Shown here: positions 53,256 to 62,700 of the stretch, one piece after another | Layout of the letters: every line of letters begins with the position of its first letter | Position numbering within the stretch: the stretch's first letter is position 1 | From: JANSWY01 sp965228955 | GTDB taxonomy: Bacteria; Bacteroidota; Bacteroidia; Cytophagales; Cyclobacteriaceae | Direction: 5' to 3' | Assembly: GCA_965228955.1 (NCBI GenBank) | Contig: OZ245848.1 | Coordinates: 620,001-684,000, forward strand | DNA length: 64,000 nucleotides | The notes under the pieces: model-generated | What the model saw: only the letters and a program-made list of their open reading frames with translations | Databases searched by the model: none | What the model was told of the DNA's origin: nothing | Translations under genes and position numbers: made by a program

Positions 53256-55199
53256 TCATTCACTCTTCACATCCTCAGTCTCAAATACCGGCAATTTCAC
53301 AATAAAAGTAGTACCAACACCCTCTTCACTTTCTACCTCAATGGCTCCTTTGTTCATCTCAGCAAATTCATAAGCAAGTTGTAATCCAAGACCAAGCCCT
53401 TTTTCACCAGCAGTACCCCAGGTACTTTTCTTTTCATTAAGGGTGAACAGTTTCTTTAGTTTATCAGCCGGAATTCCAACACCAGTATCGGTTACTTTAA
53501 GAATTGCAGTTTCTTTATCCAGCTCTCCATGAAATGTGACAGAACCACCTTCTTCTGTAAACTTCAAGGCATTATTAAGTAGATTCCTGAAGATAGTCAT
53601 GGTGCTATTCTTATCAACAAATAGCTCTACTTTATCTGGTAAATCTTTAATCAATTCTATGTTCTTTGATTTCGCCATAGTATCAAATACCTGGATGAGA
53701 TCATTTGTCATTTCATTGAAATTAACTTTTTCAGGAACATTTGGAAACTGCCCTTGCTGCTGAACTGCCCAGTCCAAAAGGTTATCCAGCAAACCACTTA
53801 GCTTACTAACGGACTCATCTATATCTTCAGCTATCTCAGTAATCTCATTCACCTTTCCTTTTGATACGTACATCTTGATCAATTTGGATACACCAAAAAA
53901 GGCATTTACCGGACCTCTAAGGTCATGAGAAATGATTGAGAAAAACCTGTCTTTTGTGCTGTTTAAAGCTTCAAGTTGTGTTTTTTGCGTTTCCAATTCA
54001 CCTTTCTGGTGTCTTAGAATTTGATTAGTTGCTTTTTTCTGTTGGTTGTTTCTGTATTGGATAAAGGCGATCACTCCAATAAGAAGCAAAACAACGCTAA
54101 GGCCACCACCAACAATTAGTGCCTGCTTTGCTTGGGCTTCTTTCTCAGCATTGGCTAGGTCTACTTCAGCTTGCTTTTGACCTACCTCGTATTCTGTTCT
54201 TAAGTCCGCCATTTTGCGGATAGTTTCTTCGTTGTTGATGCTGTCTCGATAGGCGATGTATTGGGATTGGTAGGTGTAAGCTTTTTGGTAATCGCCTGTA
54301 GCTTGGTAGAGTTCAGAGAGTTTTAGGGAGGCGTCTCTAGAACGTTGTTTCAGTCCATCCTGAATAGAAAAGTCATATGCACTATTGGCAAACCTGATAG
54401 CATCTTGAAAGTTGTTCTTTTTTTGAAGAATTTCAGCCATTTCCAGCTCAAATTCTGTTATTGCATATGAATCTTCGTATCCTAAAAGGATCTCGATCGC
54501 TTTAGATATTTGTTCCTCAGCTAATTTGGTTTTACCCATTCTAGCATATACTAATCCACTATTTCCTAGATTATATGCTGTACCAAGCAGAAAATCTATC
54601 TTTTTGTAAATGATTCCAGATTCTTCATAATAGCTAAGTGCACTATCGTATTCATTAATTAGGTAATATTCATAGCCTGTGTTTAATAAGGCACTTGCTA
54701 GGGTTAAGGAATCATTTGAATTTCTTAAAATTTTTATAGCCTTGTTTCTATATTCCAGGCCATTAACGTGATCTTCATTTACAGCATATGTATCTCCAAT
54801 CGCTAAATATGCTCCTCCGACACCAGGAGGGTATTGCGCGATTTCAGCGGCTTTGGCGCTATTAAAAAATGAGGAAATAGCATCTTCATAATCACCTTTC
54901 ATTTTCAGAGCATTACCTTTTTGTATGTAGCCCCTATATATCCACAAATGGGAATTGTTTTTTTCTGCGAGATTTATCAGCTTATTGGCATAAATTAATG
55001 CTTCATCAGGGTTCCTAGATTCCAATGAAATACCTCTTAAAACATCATATAATTCGTCTGTTGAAAGATTTAAGTTGGATTCATATAGAGATTTAAGACT
55101 ATCTGCAATTTTCTGATTCTGGGCAATTCCTGAACTATACAAAAAGAAAAAGCCTATCGATAAATAGGCTTTTATGATATGTTTCAGGTTAATTGACAT
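53256..55199 (-). CDS. TPR-domain sensor histidine kinase
   Basis: A 647-residue kinase. Signal peptide or N-terminal anchor (IKAYLSIGFFFLYSSGIAQ), then about eight TPR-like repeats to residue 340 (YIQKGNALKMKGDYEDAISS, ALLNTGYEYYLINEYDSALS, LSELYQATGDYQKAYTYQSQ), a coiled coil, a membrane helix (ALIVGGGLSVVLLLIGVIAF) and a coiled-coil linker. The kinase core has phospho-His in FFSIISHDLRGPVNAFFGV and N, G1 and G2 boxes (NLLNNALKFT, VTDTGVGIPADKL, GLGLGLQLAYEF). There is no DNA-binding output, and the partner regulator is not adjacent. It begins 4 bases after the second AidA/PixA-like gene. Confidence 0.92.
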   Translation of the reverse strand: MSINLKHIIKAYLSIGFFFLYSSGIAQNQKIADSLKSLYESNLNLSTDELYDVLRGISLESRNPDEALIYANKLINLAEKNNSHLWIYRGYIQKGNALKMKGDYEDAISSFFNSAKAAEIAQYPPGVGGAYLAIGDTYAVNEDHVNGLEYRNKAIKILRNSNDSLTLASALLNTGYEYYLINEYDSALSYYEESGIIYKKIDFLLGTAYNLGNSGLVYARMGKTKLAEEQISKAIEILLGYEDSYAITEFELEMAEILQKKNNFQDAIRFANSAYDFSIQDGLKQRSRDASLKLSELYQATGDYQKAYTYQSQYIAYRDSINNEETIRKMADLRTEYEVGQKQAEVDLANAEKEAQAKQALIVGGGLSVVLLLIGVIAFIQYRNNQQKKATNQILRHQKGELETQKTQLEALNSTKDRFFSIISHDLRGPVNAFFGVSKLIKMYVSKGKVNEITEIAEDIDESVSKLSGLLDNLLDWAVQQQGQFPNVPEKVNFNEMTNDLIQVFDTMAKSKNIELIKDLPDKVELFVDKNSTMTIFRNLLNNALKFTEEGGSVTFHGELDKETAILKVTDTGVGIPADKLKKLFTLNEKKSTWGTAGEKGLGLGLQLAYEFAEMNKGAIEVESEEGVGTTFIVKLPVFETEDVKSE

Positions 55200-55203
55200 A
55201 TTG

Positions 55204-55593
55204 TTAGTTTCTAACTTTAATTTCAGGATCTAATCGGAAAGACCCACTTTGAATACTTGGTACAAAAAAATCAATATAGAAAAATTCATCTTCTCCTGCA
55301 CTACCGTTGATTGTTCCTACCCATCCGTTTTGGGATGAAGGAAATGGATTAAATACTCCTGTATCTCCACTTTCATAAACAAAGTTATCAAAACTTACCG
55401 GAGTAGAACCATCAGCAGCCTGAATAGTGAAGCCGACTGTTTCTCCTGCATTACCATTGATAACAAAGTCAGCACTTCCTTGTGGGTCTCCATTGTCATC
55501 ATTAAGTGTACATGCAACTGCTACTGCACTTCCTGTTGCTCCTGCTGTTAGTTGAGATGTGTCAACTGTCATTGTAACGTTTATATTCGCCAT
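55204..55593 (-). CDS. AidA/PixA-like small protein (copy 2)
   Basis: A 129-residue protein without a signal peptide. It starts MANINVTMTVDTSQL and ends SFRLDPEIKVRN. Both ends match its neighbour at 55644 (start MANINV, tail DPEIKVRN), so the two are paralogues. The IN-V-VDT start and the DP-x-I-x-V tail resemble the AidA/PixA family, made in Xenorhabdus as inclusion bodies and quorum-regulated in Burkholderia. These versions are shorter (about 126-129 versus roughly 170 residues), so the assignment is tentative. It lies in tandem between its paralogue and the TPR kinase. Confidence 0.5.
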   Translation of the reverse strand: MANINVTMTVDTSQLTAGATGSAVAVACTLNDDNGDPQGSADFVINGNAGETVGFTIQAADGSTPVSFDNFVYESGDTGVFNPFPSSQNGWVGTINGSAGEDEFFYIDFFVPSIQSGSFRLDPEIKVRN

Positions 55594-55643
55594 AATTAGA
55601 AATAAATTTATGTTGTTAAGAAAATAATTTGGTTTGTGTGAAT

Positions 55644-56024
55644 TTAGTTTCTCACTTTAATCTCTGGATCCAAAGTGAATTTCCCTTTACCCTCTACATT
55701 GAATTTAATACTGAAGTTCTCTTTATCCCCGTCAGAACCACATGCCGTTCCTATCCACAGGTTGCCTACTTTAGGCATTGGGTCAAAAACTGAACTGCCA
55801 TTTTCATGTTCAAACTTTACAAAAGAAATTCTAGTAGAGCCATCAATAGCAGCAATATTAAAAGTTACCGTATCACCATCTTTTGCATTGATATCAAATG
55901 TGGTAGGATCCCCTGAAGTCTCTTCAGAATCCCCATTATCATCAATTAAAAATACAGTGGTGTCCAAGTTGTTAGAGGAGATGTGTAGCGTATCTACTAC
56001 CATCAGAACGTTGATGTTTGCCAT
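55644..56024 (-). CDS. AidA/PixA-like small protein (copy 1)
   Basis: A 126-residue paralogue of the next gene. Segments shared with it include LIDDNGDSEETSGDPTTFDI against the other copy's TLNDDNGDPQGSADFVING-like region, DGSTRISFVKFEHENG against DGSTPVSFDNFVYESG, and the common tail DPEIKVRN. It begins MANINVLMVVDTLHI, close to the AidA/PixA opening. Cytosolic, acidic, beta-rich. First gene of the apparent three-gene operon with copy 2 and the TPR kinase (gaps 50 and 4 bases). Confidence 0.55.
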   Translation of the reverse strand: MANINVLMVVDTLHISSNNLDTTVFLIDDNGDSEETSGDPTTFDINAKDGDTVTFNIAAIDGSTRISFVKFEHENGSSVFDPMPKVGNLWIGTACGSDGDKENFSIKFNVEGKGKFTLDPEIKVRN

Positions 56025-56196
56025 AGTTTAATTACGTCGTTCGGTTAAAAAAATAGTTTAATGGGCCACTAGTTTAGAGAATTGCCGGCAGCTAAAAAAG
56101 TGATTCCCATGGCACTTAGGTTAATTTCGATCAACCCCCTTTTTTCCTCGAGTAAACTACCAATTTAACAGGACGAAAACAAATACGCTTGGTTAC

Positions 56197-56290
56197 TTAG
56201 TTCATTGTTCTTAGTTCCTAGATTTTGTACAACTTTTGTTTCTCAGCATTTCAACCAACCAAGAACCAAGAACTAAGAACAATGAACTAA
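56197..56290. repeat. perfect 21-bp inverted repeat around a 52-base centre
   Basis: TTAGTTCATTGTTCTTAGTTC at 56197-56217 has its exact reverse complement at 56270-56290. The 3' side is also a near-tandem run of AAGAAC-type units (56263-56286). It could be a dispersed repeat, a MITE-like remnant or a cruciform-forming hairpin; no coding sequence is inside. Confidence 0.6.
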
Positions 56291-56498
56291 TACCTAACGG
56301 TTAGTCAATTCCTTTCGTCGAAAACTGATAACAACAGTAAGTTGACCATGTAATACCCCTAATTCGACTATAGGAGACTAATCAATGTGTTTTTATGGAG
56401 ATTAAATTGTATTTATTCATGATTGATTCCCAGTCACTTACCTTTTTTCCTCGATCAGAATAAAAGGTTCATCGATTCCTGCTGGTAATTCTCGTAAA

Positions 56499-56527
56499 TT
56501 GTTGGAAACTTGTTATTTTTATATTTA
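56499..56527 (+). promoter_or_regulatory. candidate promoter of the giant repeat gene
   Basis: TTG at 56499-56501, an 18-base spacer, then TATATTTA at 56520-56527, one mismatch from TAnnTTTG. The same -7 sequence occurs in the candidate promoter at 17432. The ATG of the giant gene lies 230 bases downstream, so this is tentative. Confidence 0.3.
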
Positions 56528-56757
56528 GTCAGCTCTCGGGAATTTAGGAAAAATTACTGGATTACATTTTTAGTTTGCTTTAACGGAACAAGGTATATGG
56601 ACTTGGCAGGATTGGTACCTCCAGGATATACAGCTTATTCGTTATTCAATTATTGTAAAAAGTGACGGGACCACTACAAATGATTATGAATTCGCCAAGA
56701 AAATTTATACTATTCGCTGACAGTTTTAAGCTTAACGTGCTTAGTAAACCAATTATC

Positions 56758-59700
56758 ATGAAAAAGACAGTCAAATCAATTTTGGTATTGACCATGTTGA
56801 TGTATTCTGCCCACACGTATGCGCAACAAAATTCCGTGGGTGTCAACACAAGCTCGCCAAATCCAAATGCAGTTCTTGAACTGGTATCACCAAACAATGA
56901 TCAGGGTTTCCTAGTCCCAAGGTTAACTACCGATCAACGTAACCTGATGATTTCTACTTTAACAACCTCCAGTAATGTGAATGGTTTGATGGTCTACGAT
57001 ACAGATCAGGATCAATATTATTTCTGGAAAGATGATAGATGGAAAGAGGGTCTTGGAGTTTTTGATGGATTTGAAGCAGGCGGAGATCTTGATGGAACTT
57101 ATCCAAACCCAACAATTGCGCTTAATGCAGTAACGGCAAATAAAATTGGTACTAATGCAGTAACAAATTCTAAAATCCAGGCAGATGCTGTTACAACAGA
57201 TAAGATAGCGGATGAAGCAGTAACCGCTGAAAAGATTGAATTATCAGGAGTTACAGCAGGAACTTATGGTAATGAATATTCAATCGCTCAATTCACAGTA
57301 AATGACAGAGGTCTAATAAGTGTTGCGCAAGAGGTAATTATTCAAATTGATTCCTCAAATATCGTTGATCTATCAATAATCGGAGATGATATAAAAAATG
57401 GAACTATTCCAATCACCAAGATAGATACTCAAAATCTAACAGATCGTGTCTTAACAATTGATGCAAGCGGAGTTGCGACCTGGGCGGATAGGTCAGAATT
57501 CACTAGTTCAGATTTGAATGAGAATAATATTTATGTTGGTGATGCTTCAAATACAGCTCAGGGTATACCGGTAACAGGTGACGTTACTCTGGTCAATAAT
57601 GGAGCAGACGCCTCCATAACACTGAACGATAACACGATTGATACAGATAAAATAATTGATGGAGAAGTTAATACAGTAGATATCGCTAATGATGCAATCA
57701 CAAATGCTAAGATTGTTGATGATGCTATCACTACCAATAAAATCCAAGACGGACAGGTTCAAACAGCTGATCTGGAAAATTTAACAGTAACAAATGCCAA
57801 GATTGCAGCTGATGCAATTACCACAGATAAAATAGGCAATGGCGAGGTGATGAATGAAGACCTTGATAAAGCAAACATTCCTCTTTCAGGATTTGGTGCT
57901 GCTGAAGCCGATGTAGACATTGGGTCCAATAGATTAATCAATGTCACGGACCCAACAGATCTTCAGGATGCCGCAACCAAAAATTATGTCGATACTTCTA
58001 TTGATGCTGATAATGACCTGCCACGAGGTAATATTTTTGTTGGAGATGCAACCGACGAAGCTGTTGCTCTTGATGCTAATGATGATGGGTTCGTATTAAT
58101 TGGAGATGGTACCGATTTAAATAGTGTGGATGTTTCGGGTGATGTTGAAATTGATAATACAGGATTAACTACAATTCAGGATAATGCAATTCAAGGAGAT
58201 GATATAGATGTAACCTCAACTGATTTTGTAGTCGATGGTAACCGTCAAATTATTCTTCAAAACACAGATGGATTAAATGTGGTGAATGCAGTTGATATTG
58301 ATGCCAACTTAAATGTTGATGGCCAGGTCGACTTAGCAGCAGCCGGAACTCAGACTAATGTAAGAGGTGAACTTAATGTAACAGAATCCTCCAACCTTAA
58401 TGGAGGCGCAAATGTGAGTGGTGCGGACCTTACAGTTGCATCAAACACGGATCTTAATGGCGACCTTACTGTTGACGGGACAACCTTTAGCCTGGATGCA
58501 ACGGATGCTTCCAATGTTTCAGTTGATGGAAATGATCTAACTGTTTCTACCACAACTTCAGGTGATGTAAGAATCGAAGCTGCTGACAGTATTATACTTG
58601 ATGCTACAAATATTGGAATCAACGGAACCTTTGCTCCTGATAACTTGGATGTTGACGGATTGACTCAATTAGACGAAACACAAATCAATACTACTGATGG
58701 TAATCTATTAGTTGATGGTACCGGATCAGTTGATGTGGATGTCCCTGTTGATATTAGTGGCCAAACAGATATAGCTGCTTCTGGGGTATCAACAAATGTA
58801 AGAGGAGATTTGAATGTGTCAGAACAATCTACTTTCTCTGGAAATGTTGATGCAAATAGCGGTTTGGATGTCTCGGGTTCAGATTTAACAGTTGCAACCA
58901 ACACTGACTTGAATGGAACACTGGATGTTGCAGGCCAAACAGATCTCGCGGCTTCCGGTGTATCTACGAATGTTCGAGGTGACTTAAATGTTGCAGAACA
59001 AACCACACTTTCTGGAGGAGTTTTAGTAAATACTGCTGATTTAAATGTAACAAGCAATACAGATCTTGATGGTAATCTTTCAGTTGATGGCACCACTTTC
59101 AGCTTGGATGCAACGGATGCCTCTAATGTGTCGGTTGATGGAAACGACCTTACAGTATCTACCACAACTTCAGGTGATGTCAGAATTGAGGCAGCTGACA
59201 GTATAATACTTGATGCTACTAATATCGGGATTAACGGAACTTTTGCTCCAGACAACTTGAACGTTGATGGATTAACTCAATTAGACGAAACACAAATCAA
59301 TACTACCGATGGAAATCTTTTAGTGAGTGGTAGTGGATCAATCGATATAGATGTTCCTGTAGATATAAATAGTCAAACAGACCTTGCTGCTTCTGGAGTA
59401 TCTACAAATGTAAGAGGTGATCTTAATGTGTCAGAGCAATCAACATTCACTGGCAATGTGGATGCTAATAATGGATTGGATGTTTCCGGTTCTGATTTTA
59501 CAGTAGCAACAAATTCTGATTTGAACGGAACTTTAGATGTAGCAGGGCAAACCGACTTAGCAGCTTCTGGAGTCTCAACAAATGTAAGAGGTGATCTTAA
59601 TGTAACAGAACAAGCTACTTTTACTGGAAATGTAGATGCGAACAATGGACTGGATGTTACTTCAGGTGACTTGACAGCAGCAGGAAATACTGACCTGAAT

Positions 59701-62700
59701 GGAGATTTGACCGTTGATGGATCTACTTTCAGCTTGGATGCAAATGGCGCCTCAAATGTAACAACGACTGGTGCCGATTTAACAATTTCAACAAACACGT
59801 CAGGTGATGTAAGAATCGAAGCAGCAGATAGTATTATTCTGGATGCAACAGATATAGGAATCAAAGGAACCTTCGCTCCAGATAATCTCGATGTAGATGG
59901 ACTTACTCAATTGGATGAAACTCAAATTAATACATCTGATGGAGATCTTCTTGTTGACGGTACAGGGTCCGTGAATATCGATGTTCCAGTTGATATCAAT
60001 GGCCAAACAGATCTAGCTGCTTCTGGAGTTTCTACTAATGTACGTGGTGATCTTAATGTTACTGAACAATCGACATTTACTGGTAATGCAGATGCTACAG
60101 GAGGATTGGATGTCAGTGGAGCCCCATTAACAATCGATAATCAGGCAATTACGCAGACAACTGGAGGTCAGGTAACATTTGCTGGAAACGTAGATGCAAA
60201 TAATGGATTAGATGTTGGGGGAGCTGATTTGACTGTTTCCACAAATGCAGACTTCAACGCACAATTAGATGTTGCAGGTCAGACAGATTTAGCATCAGCT
60301 GGATTGGCTACAAATGTTAGAGGTACTTTAAATGTCACTGAACAAGCAACTTTCACCGAAAATATTGATGCAAATAACGGATTAGATGTTAGCGGAGCAA
60401 ATTTAACTGTTACCACAAATACAGATCTCGATGGAACCCTGGATGTTGCCGGCCAAACAGATCTTGCAGCTTCTGGAGTTACAACCACTGTTAGAGGTGA
60501 TTTGGATGTTGATGAAAATGTAGATATCACAGGAGACTTTTCCTTTGATGCTGGGAACGTTGTAAATGAAATAAGCACAGATTTAGCAACAAATAATGAT
60601 GCAACAGACCTGGTAACAGCTGATGCCGCAAAAACTTACATCGACGATCAAATCGATTTAACGAATGATTTAAATAGAGGTAATATTTATGTAGGTGATG
60701 CCACAAATAATGCAGCACAATTAGATGCAAATAATGATGGATTTGTTCTTGTGGGTGATGGCACGGACCTTAACAGTGTCGATGTTACTGGTGATATTGA
60801 TATTACAAGTGCTGGACTGACTACAATTCAAAATGACGCAGTAACAACTGTCAAAATTATAGATGATGCAATAACTCCGGCTAAGATAGACGCTTCTGTA
60901 GCTGGTGACGGACTTGGTCAGGTTGTTGGAACTGAAGAACTTGTTGTGAAAGTTGGAGCAGGGTTACAAATTGATAATGACACAGTTAAATTTTCAATTG
61001 TTCCGAATCAGGATGAAATTCTAATTGGTAGTGGATCTTCGGATTTCGTAAATGGTGTAGTTGGTGGTGATGTAACAATTACAGAATCTGCAGGCGTAAT
61101 TACATCGACTATTCAGAATGATGCCGTTCAAGGAGATGATATCGATGTGACTTCCGGAGACTTTACAATTGCAGGAGCGAATCAAGTAGTACTTAACAAC
61201 ACAAACGGACTTCAGGTAGCAAACGCCACAGATTTAAACGGTGACTTAACAGTAGATGGATCCAATATTAGTTTAGATGCAACGGGGGCATCCAATTTCA
61301 CAGTGGACGGAGGTGACCTGGATCTAAGAACAACAACAAGCGGAAATATTGTAGCAAATTCTGTTGGTACAGTAGATATTGATGGAGCTAATGGAGTAAC
61401 CATAGACGCAGCAACTAATGATGTCGATATTGCAGCAGCAGGAAATGTAGATATTCAGGGTATCGCTGGCAATGTGACACTAACAGGTGATAATATTGAT
61501 CTGGCTGGTACAACCACTCAAGTTTCAACAGGAACTTTTGCTGTCGCTACCGGTACTACTATAAATGAGTTTTCAACAGACGGGACATTGGTAGGTAACA
61601 GCGATGATGCGCTACCAACCGAGCAAGCAGTAAAAACCTATGTTGACAATTCAGTAAATAATCAGGATTTACAAGCAGCCTACGAAGATGGCAACACAAT
61701 CGTAACAGATGGTACCAATGGCGCATTTGATGTTTCCGGTACAGAAGCGATCAGCTTGGACGCAGCAGCAGCCTCCAACTTCACAGTAGACGGAGCAAAC
61801 GTAACAGTATCTACTACCACTAGTGGCGATGTAATTGCTAACTCAGCGGGCACAGTAGATGTAGACGGAGCAACAGGCGTAAGCATAGACGCAGCAGCGA
61901 ATAATGTAGCATTAACCGCCGCAGCAGATGTAGACATCAACGGAACAGATGAAGTATTAATAGATGCAGGAAACGGCGTAAGCATAGATGCAGGTGCAGC
62001 AAGTAATGTAACAGCCGACGGAGGTGATCTGACTTTATCAACTACCACGAGTGGAAACGTAGTTGCTAATTCAGTAGGTACAGTAGATGTAGACGGAGCA
62101 ACAGGCGTAGCAATAGATGCAGCAGCCAACAATGTAGCATTAACCGCCGCAGCAGATGTAGACATCAACGGAACAGACGAAGTATTAATCGATGCAGGAA
62201 ACGGCGTAAGCATAGATGCAGGCGCAGCAAGTAATGTGACAGCCGATGGAGGTGATTTAACCCTATCGACTACTACAAGTGGAAACGTAGTTGCTAACTC
62301 AGCGGGCACAGTAGATGTAGACGGAGCAAGTGGAGTATCAATAGATGCAGCGGCGAATGATGTAGACATCACAGCCGCAACTAATATAGACTTGGCAGCC
62401 ACAGCAACCAGAGTAACCTCAGGAACTTTCCAACTACCAACAGGAACGACAGTAAATGAACTTTCAATAGATGGAACCTTAGCAGGAAACAGCGATGATG
62501 CCTTGCCAACCGAGCAAGCAGTAAAAACCTATGTTGACAATTCAGTAAATAATCAGGATTTACAAGCAGCCTACGAAGATGGCAACACAATCGTCACAGA
62601 TGGAACCAATGGCGCATTTGATGTGTCCGGTACAGAAGCGATCAGCTTAGATGCCGCAGCAGCCTCCAACTTCACAGTAGACGGAGCAAACGTCACAGTA

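Larger units (their letters stand above)
56025..56757. other. 733-base divergent intergenic region
   Basis: The gap separates the AidA/PixA-like operon (minus) from the giant repeat-protein gene (plus). It holds no convincing gene or RNA. It contains the long inverted repeat at 56197-56290 and a candidate promoter at 56499-56527. If that promoter is real, the giant gene has a leader of about 220 bases. Confidence 0.6.

Noticed and set aside
53181..53384. Small plus-strand open frame of 67 codons
   Set aside because: It translates the palindromic double hairpin and the end of the opposite-strand kinase gene, with no family resemblance.
56646..56897. Minus-strand open frame of 83 codons
   Set aside because: It overlaps the start and signal peptide of the giant gene and the leader; no homology-like motif.
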